A DNA stretch of 54,532 nt, taken from positions 1 through 54,532 of the forward strand of contig NZ_CANNFF010000013.1 of NCBI RefSeq assembly GCF_947503855.1. Reading direction: 5' to 3'. The first letter of the stretch is position 1. Each line of letters begins with the position of its first letter. The DNA comes from an uncultured Polaribacter sp. (GTDB taxonomy: Bacteria > Bacteroidota > Bacteroidia > Flavobacteriales > Flavobacteriaceae). This document shows positions 26,376 through 35,639 of this stretch, piece by piece. Position numbers and translations under genes: made by a program. The notes under the pieces were generated by a model that had not been told where the DNA came from, made no database searches, and saw only the letters and a program-made list of their open reading frames with translations.

Positions 26376-27668
26376 TTATTCTACCACTAATAAATAATAC
26401 GTTTTTTTACCACGTTGTAACAACACATATTTATTAGCTATTAAATCTTCTTTTGTGATTGTAAAATCTTCTTTTACCTTTTCTTTGTTAACAGAAATTG
26501 CATTTTCTTTTAAGGCCCTTCTAGCTTCTCCATTCGACTTTAAAAAGTTAGTTTTTGCAGCCAAAGCTCCAATCATATCCAACCCTTGTGCAATATCACC
26601 TAAAGAAACAGTGGCTTGTGGCACACCATCAAAAACATCTAAAAATGTTTGTTCGTCTAGAGATTTTAAATCGCTTGCCGTACTTTTTCCGAATAAAATT
26701 GCAGATGCTTTAATTGCATTTTCATAAGCCTCTTTGCCATGTACTAATAAAGTAACTTCTTCTCCTAAACGTTTTTGTAAAATACGCGCATGTGGTGCTT
26801 CTTTATGTTCTGCAATTAAAGTTTGTATGGTTTCTTTCTTTAAAAAAGTAAATATTTTAATATATTTTTCTGCGTCTTCATCAGAAGTATTTAACCAATA
26901 TTGGTAAAATTTGTAAGGTGATGTTCTGTTGGCATCTAACCAAACATTTCCTCCTTCAGATTTTCCAAATTTAGAACCATCAGACTTTGTAATTAATGGG
27001 CAGGTAATTGCATACCCTTTTCCACCACCAATTCTTCTAATTAATTCTGTACCTGTTGTAATATTTCCCCATTGATCTGACCCACCCATTTGTAAAGTAG
27101 CGCCATTATTTTGGTACAAATGTAAAAAATCATAACCTTGTACTAATTGATAGGTAAACTCTGTAAAAGACATCCCTTCTTTAGACTCTGAACCAATTCT
27201 GTTTTTTACAGAATCTTTTGCCATCATGTAATTTACAGTAATGTGTTTACCAACATCACGAATAAATTCAAGGAAAGAGAAATCTTTCATCCAATCGTAA
27301 TTATTTACCAAAACAGCTGCATTTTTTGCATCGGAAGTAAAATCTAAAAAATGACTTAATTGCCCTTTTATAGCTTCTTGGTTGTGTCTTAACGTTTTTT
27401 CGTCTAATAAGTTACGTTCTGCAGATTTACCAGAAGGATCTCCAATCATACCTGTTGCACCACCTACCAAAGCAATAGGTTTATGCCCACATCTTTGAAA
27501 ATGTGCCAACAACATAATAGGCACTAAATTTCCTATATGTAAAGAGTCTGAAGTTGGATCAAAACCTACATACGCACTTCTTATTTTTTCTAACAAGTGC
27601 TGTTCTGTAGTTGGCATACTGTCATGCAACATTCCTCTCCATTGTAATTCTTCTATAAAATTATTCAT
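26376..27668 (-). CDS. tyrS: Tyrosyl-tRNA synthetase
   Basis: This class I aminoacyl-tRNA synthetase has 430 residues, the full bacterial TyrRS length. The ATP-binding HIGH motif is HIGN (44-47) after [11 protein letters not shown]. Tyrosine-binding residues occur in [13 protein letters not shown] and [12 protein letters not shown]. The KMSKS loop is KFGKS (233-237). A C-terminal S4-like RNA-binding domain ([19 protein letters not shown]) is present. It is monocistronic, with a minus-strand promoter element at 27797-27804 and a leader of about 120 bases that contains a dispersed inverted repeat. Confidence 0.97.
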   Translation of the reverse strand: MNNFIEELQWRGMLHDSMPTTEQHLLEKIRSAYVGFDPTSDSLHIGNLVPIMLLAHFQRCGHKPIALVGGATGMIGDPSGKSAERNLLDEKTLRHNQEAIKGQLSHFLDFTSDAKNAAVLVNNYDWMKDFSFLEFIRDVGKHITVNYMMAKDSVKNRIGSESKEGMSFTEFTYQLVQGYDFLHLYQNNGATLQMGGSDQWGNITTGTELIRRIGGGKGYAITCPLITKSDGSKFGKSEGGNVWLDANRTSPYKFYQYWLNTSDEDAEKYIKIFTFLKKETIQTLIAEHKEAPHARILQKRLGEEVTLLVHGKEAYENAIKASAILFGKSTASDLKSLDEQTFLDVFDGVPQATVSLGDIAQGLDMIGALAAKTNFLKSNGEARRALKENAISVNKEKVKEDFTITKEDLIANKYVLLQRGKKTYYLLVVE

Positions 27669-27700
27669 TATAAATTTTAATTAATTGAATTTAAAATACG

Positions 27701-27760
27701 AATGTCAAATTGATCTTGTCGAATTTTAATAATCGATTTCGACAAGCTCAATCTGACATT
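27701..27760. repeat. Dispersed inverted repeat in the tyrS leader
   Basis: AATGTCAAATTGATCTTGTC plus GAA (27701-27723) pairs with 27738-27760 at 21 of 23 positions. The 14-base loop lies between. It resembles the CTTCGACAAGCTCA-type repeats frequent in flavobacteria. It would be transcribed in the tyrS 5' leader. Confidence 0.75.
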
Positions 27761-27796
27761 GTTATTCAAGTTAGAACATAACTTGTTTTAACAGTA

Positions 27797-27804
27797 CAAA
27801 GATA
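27797..27804 (-). promoter_or_regulatory. -7 promoter element of tyrS
   Basis: CAAAGATA on the plus strand is TATCTTTG on the minus strand, a match to TAnnTTTG. It lies 128 bases upstream of the tyrS ATG. Confidence 0.5.
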
Positions 27805-27837
27805 AACTTATCAATCAAAAAACCATAACTTAGCAGT

Positions 27838-28836
27838 ATGATTTTAGTAACTGGTGGAACAGGTTTAGTGGGTGCACATTTATTGTATCATTTATTAAAA
27901 AATGATGAAAAAGTCCGCGCTATTTATCGTTCTAAAGATAAAATAGAAAGTGTAAAAAAGGTATTTTCTTATTATACAGACGATGTTACTTTAATAGATA
28001 AAATAGACTGGTTTAAAGCAGATATTACAGAAGTACCTGCAATGATACCTGCTTTTGTAGGTGTAAAAAAAGTGTACCACTGTGCAGCGTTTATTTCTTT
28101 TAATCCGAAAGATTATATAGAAATGCGTAAAATAAATATACATGGTACAGCAATAATTGTAAACCTTTCTATTGATGCTAAAATAGATAAATTGTGTTTT
28201 GTAGGTTCTATTGCTTCTGTGGGAGAATCTATAAACGGCCAATTGATTACCGAAGAAAATGAGTGGAATAAGGAATTAGATAACAGTGGGTATTCCATTA
28301 CAAAATTTGGCGCAGAAATGGAGGTTTGGCGAGCAAGTCAAGAAGGTGTTGAGGTGGTTATTGTAAATCCAGGGGTTATTTTAGGAAGTGGTTTTTGGCA
28401 ATCTGGTTCTGGTAAATTATTTAGTCAGGTTTATAATGGTTTTAAATATTTTACAGAAGGTATTACAGGTTTTGTGGGTGTAAAAGATGTAGTAAAAACC
28501 ATGATTTTATTAACGGACTCTACCATAAAAAACCAACGTTTTATTCTAGTTTCAGAAAACAAAACATATAAAGACGTGTTGTTTGCCATTGCAGATGGTT
28601 TTGGTAAAAAAAGACCTTTTAAAAAAATTAAACCTTGGCAAACTACTATTTTGTGGAGGTCTTCTTCTTTAGTAGCTAAAATTTCGGGAGTACAACCTTT
28701 GTTAAGCAAGTATTCTGCAAGAAGTGCACATTCGGTTTCTAAATATTCTTCTCAAAAAATAAAAGAGGCATTAAACTATCAATTTGAAAAAGTAGATACT
28801 GTGATTAAAGACGTTTGTAAAAATTATTCAAAATAA
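27838..28836 (+). CDS. NAD-dependent epimerase/dehydratase family protein
   Basis: This 332-residue extended short-chain dehydrogenase binds its cofactor through VTGGTGLVGAHLL at the N-terminus. The catalytic Tyr and Lys are in SGYSITKFGAEM, and the supporting Ser is in CFVGSIASVGES. The family includes sugar epimerases, flavonol-type reductases and 3-beta-HSD-like enzymes. The dihydroflavonol-reductase-like length is closest, but the substrate is unknown. The stop codon abuts that of the convergent DUF4296 gene with no gap. Confidence 0.88.
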   Translation: MILVTGGTGLVGAHLLYHLLKNDEKVRAIYRSKDKIESVKKVFSYYTDDVTLIDKIDWFKADITEVPAMIPAFVGVKKVYHCAAFISFNPKDYIEMRKINIHGTAIIVNLSIDAKIDKLCFVGSIASVGESINGQLITEENEWNKELDNSGYSITKFGAEMEVWRASQEGVEVVIVNPGVILGSGFWQSGSGKLFSQVYNGFKYFTEGITGFVGVKDVVKTMILLTDSTIKNQRFILVSENKTYKDVLFAIADGFGKKRPFKKIKPWQTTILWRSSSLVAKISGVQPLLSKYSARSAHSVSKYSSQKIKEALNYQFEKVDTVIKDVCKNYSK

Positions 28837-29343
28837 TTACTGTCTTTGTAAGACTTCTTTTTTGTCTAAAATATTGATGTTAATGGTATCTAATAATTTA
28901 ACACTTTGTTGTTTTAAAGAATCGTTGATAATTTTAATACTATCTAACCTTCTTTCAAGTATTCTAACTTTGTCAATAGAGTCTTTTTTTATAGAATCTA
29001 ATCTGGTTTGTTTTTGTTTGTATAGTTTTCCTTGCTTTTCTATGCTTTCTTTGGCGCTTTCTAATATTTTTTGATACATATCTATTTTAGACATATAATA
29101 CAAATTACTGTTTTGAAACCTAGCGCTATCAATTTTAAATTTTTGATATACAAGAGGCATGTAATTAATATTTTTTTCAAGATTTTTATTTTTAATAAAT
29201 TTTGCACTACCAGCAATCACCATTTCTTGCAGTAACAATTGCATACTATCTTTTGGTATAAGATCTTTTGGTTTTTCTAAAATGGTATTACTTGTGCAAG
29301 AAAAAATTAAAACAGCACAAAAAATAATGAAAATATGTTTCAT
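28837..29343 (-). CDS. DUF4296 lipoprotein
   Basis: This 168-residue lipoprotein has its lipobox at LIFSC (Cys16). The first half (PKDSMQLLLQEMVIAGSAK, then FKIDSARFQNSNLYYMSKIDMYQKILE) is the DUF4296 domain found in Bacteroidota. The second half is a Lys/Asp-rich coiled coil. The function is unknown. The start lies 1 base after the pyrC stop, so it is the last gene of the minus-strand operon DPM1-like, pyrC, DUF4296. Confidence 0.85.
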   Translation of the reverse strand: MKHIFIIFCAVLIFSCTSNTILEKPKDLIPKDSMQLLLQEMVIAGSAKFIKNKNLEKNINYMPLVYQKFKIDSARFQNSNLYYMSKIDMYQKILESAKESIEKQGKLYKQKQTRLDSIKKDSIDKVRILERRLDSIKIINDSLKQQSVKLLDTININILDKKEVLQRQ

Positions 29344-29344
29344 T

Positions 29345-30682
29345 TTATCTATTAAATGTTAGCCTTTTACCTTTAATATCATCATTAAAAACCCCATTAT
29401 CATATATTAAATTACCATTTACAAAAGTATGTGTAATGCTTGCAGAAAAAGTAGTACCTTCAAAAGGAGACCAACCACATTTATACAAAACATTTTCTTT
29501 AGTTACAGTTTGTGGTTTGTTAGGGTCTATTAAAACCAAATCTGCATAATAACCTTCTTTAATAAAACCACGTTTTTTAATTTGAAATAATTTTGCAGGA
29601 TTATGACTCATTTTTTCTACTGCTTTTTCAATCGTAATAACGCCCTCTTTTACTTTTTCTAAAATAGCTGGAACAACATGCTGTACTAATGGGCCACCAC
29701 TTGGTGCTTTTGTATACACATTGTTTTTTTCCTCTAAAGTATGTGGTGCATGGTCTGTAGCTAAAACATCAATTCTATCATCTAATAAAGCTTTCCATAA
29801 ACCTTGCCTGTCTTTTTCTGTTTTAACAGCAGGATTCCATTTTATAAAAGTTCCTTTTTCATCATAATCTTGGTCGTTAAACCAAAGGTGATGTACACAA
29901 ACTTCTGCTGTAATTTGTTTTTCTTCTAGTGGAATATCGTTTCTAAAAAGGTGTGTTTCCTTTTCTGTAGAAATATGGAAAATATGCAAACGAGCGCCTG
30001 TTTTTTTGGCTAATTCTATGGCTTTAGAGGAAGATATATAGCAAGCTTCTTCGCTTCTAATAATTGGGTGATATTTAATAGGAATATCATCTCCATATTT
30101 CTTTTTAAATTCTGCTGTATTTTTTCTGATGGTTGCTTCGTCTTCACAATGTACAGAAATAATCATTTTGGTTGATGAGAAAATCTTTTCTAAAACTTCT
30201 ACATCATCTACCAACATATTTCCTGTAGAAGAACCTAAAAACAACTTAATTCCAGCCACTTTTTGCGGGTCTGTTTTTAATAACTCCTCTAAATTATTAT
30301 TGGTGCCACCAAACATAAAAGAGTAATTGGTATAAGAATCTTTACTAGCAATACTAAATTTATTTTCTAACAACTCTTGTGTGGTTGCTTGTGGTACTGT
30401 ATTGGGTTGTTCTATAAAAGTGGTAATACCACCAGCTACAGCCGCTCTACTTTCTGTAGCAATGTTTGCTTTATGCGTTAAACCAGGCTCCCTAAAATGA
30501 ACTTGATCGTCTATAAAACCAGGTATTAAATACTTACCATTTGCGTTTATTGTTGTCACATTTTTATCTAGCTGAATTTCTTTAGAAACTTGCTTGATAA
30601 TTTCGTTTTCTATTAAAACATCTCCTGTAAAGGTTTTATTTTCGTTAACTATTTTAGCGTTTTTTATAAGATAAGTCATCAT
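29345..30682 (-). CDS. pyrC: Dihydroorotase
   Basis: This cyclises carbamoyl-aspartate to dihydroorotate in pyrimidine synthesis. It has 445 residues; the first or the second Met (30679) may be the start. Metal-site motifs are DDQVHFREPGLTHK (His62), GIKLFLGSSTGNM (Lys), HCEDE, LHIFHIST and ATDHAPH. The first His of the usual HxH pair is Gln60 here. I recall the same DDQVHFREPG in other Bacteroidota dihydroorotases, so it is likely lineage-typical, not inactivating. It sits 2 bases after the glycosyltransferase gene. Confidence 0.93.
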   Translation of the reverse strand: MMTYLIKNAKIVNENKTFTGDVLIENEIIKQVSKEIQLDKNVTTINANGKYLIPGFIDDQVHFREPGLTHKANIATESRAAVAGGITTFIEQPNTVPQATTQELLENKFSIASKDSYTNYSFMFGGTNNNLEELLKTDPQKVAGIKLFLGSSTGNMLVDDVEVLEKIFSSTKMIISVHCEDEATIRKNTAEFKKKYGDDIPIKYHPIIRSEEACYISSSKAIELAKKTGARLHIFHISTEKETHLFRNDIPLEEKQITAEVCVHHLWFNDQDYDEKGTFIKWNPAVKTEKDRQGLWKALLDDRIDVLATDHAPHTLEEKNNVYTKAPSGGPLVQHVVPAILEKVKEGVITIEKAVEKMSHNPAKLFQIKKRGFIKEGYYADLVLIDPNKPQTVTKENVLYKCGWSPFEGTTFSASITHTFVNGNLIYDNGVFNDDIKGKRLTFNR

Positions 30683-30684
30683 TT

Positions 30685-31410
30685 TTAATCTTTTGGTAAT
30701 CCTTTTAATCTCATTTTTATCACTCCAAAAAGCGCCTCAGAAACAATATTTCCATTCATTTTAGAGGCTCCTAAGTCTCTATCTGTAAAAATTACAGAGA
30801 CTTCTTTTATATTAAATTTATGTTTCCAAGCTTTAAATTTCATTTCTATTTGAAATGCATAACCAATAAACTTTATTTTATCTAAGTTAATGGTTTCTAA
30901 AACTTTACGTTTCCAGCAAACAAAACCAGCAGTAGTGTCAAAAATGGGTATTCTAGTTATAATACGTACGTATTTTGATGCAAAATATGAAAGTAACAAC
31001 CTTTTAATATCCCAATTTACTACGTTTACTTGGTTGTTTACATATCTAGAACCTACAGAAACATCTCCACCCTCTTTTGCACAGGCATTATACAATCTTA
31101 CCAAATCTTTTGGATTGTGAGAAAAATCAGCATCCATCTCGATCATGTAGTCATATTTTTTTGACAAAGCCCATTTAAAACCATGAATGTAAGCAGTACC
31201 TAAACCATTTTTTTCTTTTCTTTTTTCTAAAAAAAGTTGGTTTGGAAATTCTTTTGTTAAGTTTTCTACAATAGTGCCAGTTCCATCAGGAGAATTATCG
31301 TCTACAACTAAAATATGGAATTCTTTTTCTTCACTAAAAACAGCTCTAACGATGGCTTCTATGTTTTCTTTTTCGTTGTAAGTAGGAATGATGACTAACG
31401 CGTCTGACAT
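30685..31410 (-). CDS. DPM1-like polyprenol monophosphomannose synthase (GT2)
   Basis: This 241-residue GT2 glycosyltransferase has the nucleotide-binding start VIIPTYNEKENIE, VDDNSPDGTG and the DxD-type EMDADFSHNP. The later TTAGFVCWKRKVL and RDLGASKMNGNIV match dolichol/polyprenol-phosphate mannose synthases. It lacks the extra C-terminal membrane helices of some homologues. It probably makes a lipid-linked sugar donor on the cytoplasmic side for glycosylation of exported proteins or polysaccharide. It is the first gene of the operon with pyrC and has the promoter element 31436-31443. Confidence 0.9.
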   Translation of the reverse strand: MSDALVIIPTYNEKENIEAIVRAVFSEEKEFHILVVDDNSPDGTGTIVENLTKEFPNQLFLEKRKEKNGLGTAYIHGFKWALSKKYDYMIEMDADFSHNPKDLVRLYNACAKEGGDVSVGSRYVNNQVNVVNWDIKRLLLSYFASKYVRIITRIPIFDTTAGFVCWKRKVLETINLDKIKFIGYAFQIEMKFKAWKHKFNIKEVSVIFTDRDLGASKMNGNIVSEALFGVIKMRLKGLPKD

Positions 31411-31435
31411 AAATTAAATTTCATGTGATATAGTA

Positions 31436-31443
31436 CAAATATA
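31436..31443 (-). promoter_or_regulatory. -7 element of the DPM1-like/pyrC/DUF4296 operon
   Basis: CAAATATA on the plus strand is TATATTTG on the minus strand, 25 bases upstream of the ATG at 31410. It is back to back with the plus-strand element at 31458-31465. Confidence 0.55.
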
Positions 31444-31457
31444 CATTTTTTAATTAC

Positions 31458-31465
31458 TAATTTTG
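31458..31465 (+). promoter_or_regulatory. -7 element of the DUF4271/hemD pair
   Basis: TAATTTTG matches TAnnTTTG and ends 25 bases before the GTG start at 31491. The 80-base gap thus carries two divergent promoters. Confidence 0.55.
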
Positions 31466-31490
31466 TGTTAATCTTACCAAGAAAACAGAA

Positions 31491-32132
31491 GTGCAAGCAT
31501 TAGAAAAAATAGTAATTAATAGAAATTGGATTATATTAATAATACTTTTATTATTGATTTTAATTGTGTTATTAAAATCCTTAAATAAAGAACGTTTAAA
31601 AGGTTTTGTTTTTGTTTTATTTAATAAGAATTTTATAACTACCGAAGCAGACGATAACCCTTCTTTTTTTAATGGTTTTAACCTTTTGTTATTTTTATTT
31701 TCTACAATAACCGTATCTTTAACAATTAGCTTTTTGTTAGATACAAAAAGTTACCTTTTTGATACTACTTTCTCTTCTTTTTTAATCGTTTTTACAATTG
31801 TTTTAAGTTATTTTCTGCTTAAAAAGTTTCTAGAATTTTTATTGGTTAGGCTTTTTCTAATCCAAAAACAGCTACTGTTTTATACAATTTCTAAAACTAG
31901 TTACCTTTATACCATCAGTTTTGTATTGTTTATTGTATATATTTTAACTGTCTATAGTGCTTTAAAAGCGAGTGTCTTACTTTATAGCACGCTTTTTTTG
32001 TTAGTAATTCGTTTTATAGCTCATATTGTAATTAACAAAAAGCTGATTTTTAGCAAGTTGTTTTATTTTATTTTGTATATTTGCGCCCTCGAAATAGCAC
32101 CGCTATTTTTATTATTTAAATTGATACTTTAA
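31491..32132 (+). CDS. DUF4271 membrane protein
   Basis: This 213-residue protein is started by GTG (reads MQALEKIVINRNWIIL). It has about six membrane helices with short loops. The order DUF4271 followed by hemD is conserved in flavobacteria as far as I recall. No enzymatic motif is visible and the function is unknown. The GTG is supported by the promoter element ending 25 bases before it and by the family start pattern of MQALE type. Confidence 0.8.
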   Translation: MQALEKIVINRNWIILIILLLLILIVLLKSLNKERLKGFVFVLFNKNFITTEADDNPSFFNGFNLLLFLFSTITVSLTISFLLDTKSYLFDTTFSSFLIVFTIVLSYFLLKKFLEFLLVRLFLIQKQLLFYTISKTSYLYTISFVLFIVYILTVYSALKASVLLYSTLFLLVIRFIAHIVINKKLIFSKLFYFILYICALEIAPLFLLFKLIL

Positions 32133-32150
32133 ATTAAAAAACAAAAGCGT

Positions 32151-32897
32151 ATGAAAGTGAAAACTATTTTAGTATCGCAACCTGAGCCTAAAACAGAAAC
32201 TTCCCCTTATTTTGAATTGTCTAGCAAACAGAAAGTAAAAATAGACTTTAGATCTTTTATTCATGTAGAAGGGATTCCTGTAAAAGAGGTAAGATCTCAA
32301 AAAGTGGATCTTAAAAACTTTACTGCTATTATTTTAACAAGTAGAAATGCTGTAGATTATTTCTTTAAAATTGCAGAAGAAATGCGTTTTAAAGTGCCAG
32401 ATGATATGAAATATTTTTGCCAGTCAGAAGCTGTTGCTTATTACCTACAAAAATACGTAGTGTACAGAAAGCGTAAGATTTATGTTGGTAACAGAACGTT
32501 TCCTGAGTTAACAAAGTTGATTAAAAAACATAAAACAGAAAACTTTTTATTACCATCTTCTAACAAATTAAAACCATTAATTCCAGATGAGTTAAATGCA
32601 TTAGGTGTAAAATGGACTCGTTTAGATTTGTATAGAACTGTAGTAAGCGATTTATCGGATTTAGAAGATGTTTTTTACGATATTTTAGTGTTTTTTAGCC
32701 CTTCTGGTATCGAATCTTTATTACAAAATTTTCCAGACTTTAAACAGAACAATACTAGAATTGCCGCTTTTGGTAACTCTACAGTAAGTGCGGTTACAGC
32801 AGCTGGGTTTAAATGTGATATAAAAGCGCCAGCGCCAGAAACGCCTTCTATGACAATGGCATTAGAAAAATATATTAAAGAAGCAAATAAGAAATAA
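32151..32897 (+). CDS. hemD: Uroporphyrinogen-III synthase
   Basis: This 248-residue enzyme closes hydroxymethylbilane into uroporphyrinogen III in heme synthesis. The sequence is variable in this family, but typical segments are present: ILTSRNAVDYFFKIAEEM, LPSSNKLKPLIPDEL, VFFSPSGIESLLQNFP, and IAAFGNSTVSAVTAAGF near the C-terminus. It lies 18 bases after DUF4271 and ends in an intrinsic terminator at 32923-32951. Confidence 0.9.
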   Translation: MKVKTILVSQPEPKTETSPYFELSSKQKVKIDFRSFIHVEGIPVKEVRSQKVDLKNFTAIILTSRNAVDYFFKIAEEMRFKVPDDMKYFCQSEAVAYYLQKYVVYRKRKIYVGNRTFPELTKLIKKHKTENFLLPSSNKLKPLIPDELNALGVKWTRLDLYRTVVSDLSDLEDVFYDILVFFSPSGIESLLQNFPDFKQNNTRIAAFGNSTVSAVTAAGFKCDIKAPAPETPSMTMALEKYIKEANKK

Positions 32898-32922
32898 CAA
32901 CTCTTTTACAATATTTTAAATC

Positions 32923-32951
32923 AAAACCGAACAGTAATGTTCGGTTTTTTT
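32923..32951. terminator. Terminator after hemD
   Basis: AAAACCGAACA pairs with TGTTCGGTTTT across GTAA, followed by more T. The reverse strand has only four T after the stem, so activity for radA is weaker. Confidence 0.85.
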
Positions 32952-33001
32952 GTCTTAAAAAAAGCTTTTTAAAGTTGATTAATTTTTAGATAAATTTAAA
33001 T

Positions 33002-34363
33002 TTAAGCAAATAAAGTAGCAAATGCTTCTTCAATCTTACCAACTAAAATCAATTTAATTCCATGATTTTTAGAAGAAATCTTATTGTATTTAGAGGCTAC
33101 AAAACTTTTATAACCCAACTTTTCTGCTTCTGTAATACGTTGGTCTATTTTAGAAACAGGTCTAATTTCTCCTGCCAAACCAACCTCTGCAGCAAAACAT
33201 ACATTGGGGTTAATTGCAATGTCTTGGTTGGATGATAAAATAGCTGCAACAACAGCTAAATCTATGGCAGGATCATCTACGTTAATCCCTCCAGTAATGT
33301 TTAAAAATACATCTTTTGCACCTAATTTAAAACCAGCTCGTTTTTCTAAAACAGCCAATAACATATTTAATCTTTTTAGATTGTAACCTGTGGTAGAACG
33401 TTGTGGTGTGCCATAAACTGCTGTAGAAACCAAGGCTTGAATTTCTATCATTAAAGGTCTAACTCCCTCTAAGGTTGATGCAATTGCTGTTCCGCTTAAA
33501 TCTGCATCTTTTTTAGAAATTAGTATTTCTGATGGATTTGTAATTTCTCTCAAACCATTAGAAAGCATTTCGTAAATTCCTAATTCTGAAGTAGAACCAA
33601 ATCTGTTTTTCTGGCTTCTTAAAATTCTATAGGTGTGATTTCTATCGCCTTCAAATTGTAAAACCACGTCTACCATGTGTTCTAAAATTTTAGGACCAGC
33701 AATGTTTCCTTCTTTATTAATATGACCAATTAACAAGACAGGTGTTGCAGTTTCTTTGGCAAATTTAATCAATTCTGCAGAGGTTTCTCTAATTTGAGAA
33801 ATGCTTCCAGGAGAAGCTTCAATAGAATTGGTATGTAAGGTTTGTATAGAATCTATAACCAAAACTTCGGGTTCGGTTTCTTCTATGTTTTTAAATATTT
33901 GTTGGGTATTGGTTTCTGTTAAAATTAAACAATTAGAATTTTGGGCAGCCAAACGTTCTGCACGCATTTTAATTTGAGACTGACTTTCTTCACCAGAAAC
34001 ATACAGCACTTTTTGACTGATATTTAAAGCAACTTGTAGTAGTAAGGTAGATTTTCCTATACCAGGTTCACCACCTAAAAGTGTTACAGAGCCTTTTACC
34101 AAACCACCACCTAAAACTGTGTCTAATTCGTTGTTATTGGTAACAACCCGTTCTTCTGGATTTAGAACAATGTCTGCAATTTTTAACGGTTTGTTTATAG
34201 TTTGCTTTGCTGTTTTAGCTTGTTTCCAAACGCGTTTTTCTGCTGTCTGAATCACTTCTTCTACAATAGTATTCCACTCTTTACAGGCACCACATTGCCC
34301 AATCCATTTTGCGTGTTGGGTACCACAGTTTTGACAGAAAAAAGTTGTTTTGGTTTTAGCCAT
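33002..34363 (-). CDS. radA: DNA repair protein RadA
   Basis: This 453-residue ATPase speeds branch migration in recombination. I start it at MAKTKTTFFCQNCG, the family start; five upstream codons (from 34378) are not needed. The N-terminal zinc finger has four cysteines (CQNCG...CGACKEW). Walker A is GGEPGIGKST. The RadA-specific KNRFGS is in RSQKNRFGSTSELG. The C-terminal Lon-protease-like domain is complete. No promoter matching TAnnTTTG was found in the 329-base gap upstream, which holds two repeat elements. Confidence 0.96.
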   Translation of the reverse strand: MAKTKTTFFCQNCGTQHAKWIGQCGACKEWNTIVEEVIQTAEKRVWKQAKTAKQTINKPLKIADIVLNPEERVVTNNNELDTVLGGGLVKGSVTLLGGEPGIGKSTLLLQVALNISQKVLYVSGEESQSQIKMRAERLAAQNSNCLILTETNTQQIFKNIEETEPEVLVIDSIQTLHTNSIEASPGSISQIRETSAELIKFAKETATPVLLIGHINKEGNIAGPKILEHMVDVVLQFEGDRNHTYRILRSQKNRFGSTSELGIYEMLSNGLREITNPSEILISKKDADLSGTAIASTLEGVRPLMIEIQALVSTAVYGTPQRSTTGYNLKRLNMLLAVLEKRAGFKLGAKDVFLNITGGINVDDPAIDLAVVAAILSSNQDIAINPNVCFAAEVGLAGEIRPVSKIDQRITEAEKLGYKSFVASKYNKISSKNHGIKLILVGKIEEAFATLFA

Positions 34364-34474
34364 TTTATTTAGTTGCAAAGTTTGAAAGCTGTAAAGTTAC
34401 AAAGTAAAGTTAGATTATAAATAGCTATTTTTTATAACTTGATATTGTAATAATTTATTTATAAAAAAATAATT

Positions 34475-34505
34475 GATCCTTCAGGTTTTAAAAATCTTAA
34501 GGGTC
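34475..34505. repeat. Decayed copy of the ACCTTTCAGGT-type inverted repeat
   Basis: GATCCTTCAGGTTTT mirrors AAAATCTTAAGGGTC with four mismatches. It is a degraded relative of the perfect repeat at 26316-26358. Confidence 0.55.
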
Positions 34506-34578
34506 TTGTAAATTGAAAAGGTTTTAGCTCTTAAATAAAAAAAAGTAATTCGGAATTTTTATAAGCTGGCAAATAGTT

Positions 34579-34687
34579 GCGTTAGCGATTGAACGACTTG
34601 TTTGAGCTCTTTTTATTTGATAAAATAAAAAAGCGAGTAGTGAAAGCGCGACTTGATCCTGAACGCTTTCAGGATAAAGAAACGCCC
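34579..34687 (+). repeat. Structured intergenic repeat, copy 2
   Basis: The element shares the borders GCGTTAGCGATTG and AACGCCC and the AAAGCGCGAC block with 3588-3665. Its first stem is CTCTTTTTATTT against AAATAAAAAAGCGAG (with one bulge). Its second is a perfect ATCCTGAA/TTCAGGAT hairpin. The stem sequences differ from copy 1 but pairing is kept. It lies between radA and the flippase-like gene. The shown strand is the one on which both copies align. Confidence 0.6.
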
Positions 34688-34692
34688 AAAAA

Positions 34693-35637
34693 TTATTTTT
34701 CCTTATTGTAAATTGGTAATAATAAAAATGCCAAACCACCAAAAACGACAATCATTGCTGTTTGTGCTGTCCACATAATCCAACCAAAGGCGGTTGCAGG
34801 TTCTGTAGGGATGTTAAATAAAGCCAATGCACCTGCTACTGCAATTGGGTATAAACCAATTCCGCCATTTGTAGCAGCAATAGAAAAGCCGCCAGCAATA
34901 AAACCTATTAAAATACCACCAAAAGGAACCTCTAAACCTTTAATTGCAGGGATTGTTGCCCAAAACATGGCGACATACATTATCCAAATAAAAACGGTGT
35001 GAAAAATAAAAGCCCACTTGTTTTTCATTTTAAAAATGCTTGTCACACCTTCGATTAAACCTGTTATAAAGGTTTTAATTTTTAATAAAAAACCAGATTT
35101 TGCTTTTTTTACAAAAGAGGTAAAAATAAAAAAACCAATTACTAGAATTATTGATCCAATAATCATTTTTGTGGGATCGAAATTTTTGGTTAGGAGTTCG
35201 TAAATAAAATCAAATTGCACAAAAAGCGTAATGGCAATAATGGAAAGCATCATAATTAAATCTGCAATACGTTCTGCTACAATGGTTCCAAATCCTTTTT
35301 CAAAAGGAATTTCTTCATATTGTGTCATTACTGTGGCTCTAGAGATTTCTCCAGCTCTTGGCAATGCTAAATTAACTAAATACCCAACTAAAACAGCCAA
35401 AACACTATTGGTAAATTTGGGCTTAAAACCTAAAGGTTCTAGTATAAATTTCCACCTGTAAGCTCTAGATAAATGACTTAAAATTCCAAAGAAAAGGCCT
35501 AATAAAATCCAACCATAATTGGCTTCCTTAAAATAATTTCCTAAAGTTTCTAAAGAGATTTTAGACAAAGAATACCAAACTAAAAAACCTCCCAATAAGA
35601 GAGGTAAAATTGTTTTTAAAGTTTTTTTAATGTTCAA
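34693..35637 (-). CDS. Lysylphosphatidylglycerol synthase-type (UPF0104) membrane protein
   Basis: This 314-residue protein starts with TTG two bases after the panD stop; no nearby ATG fits the conserved start KKTLKTILPLLLGGFLVWYSL. It has about eight membrane helices and the family pattern SRAYRWKFIL, GYLVNLALPRAGEISR and ATNGGIGLYPIA. The family is the membrane half of MprF, which flips lipids; here there is no soluble transferase domain, so it is at most a flippase-like protein. It is linked to panC-panD in one transcript. Confidence 0.87.
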   Translation of the reverse strand: MNIKKTLKTILPLLLGGFLVWYSLSKISLETLGNYFKEANYGWILLGLFFGILSHLSRAYRWKFILEPLGFKPKFTNSVLAVLVGYLVNLALPRAGEISRATVMTQYEEIPFEKGFGTIVAERIADLIMMLSIIAITLFVQFDFIYELLTKNFDPTKMIIGSIILVIGFFIFTSFVKKAKSGFLLKIKTFITGLIEGVTSIFKMKNKWAFIFHTVFIWIMYVAMFWATIPAIKGLEVPFGGILIGFIAGGFSIAATNGGIGLYPIAVAGALALFNIPTEPATAFGWIMWTAQTAMIVVFGGLAFLLLPIYNKEK

Positions 35638-35639
35638 AA

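Larger units (their letters stand above)
34364..34692. other. 329-base repeat-bearing gap upstream of radA
   Basis: The gap contains a decayed inverted repeat (34475-34505) and copy 2 of the structured element (34579-34687). No open frame looks coding and no tRNA fold was seen. Confidence 0.6.
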
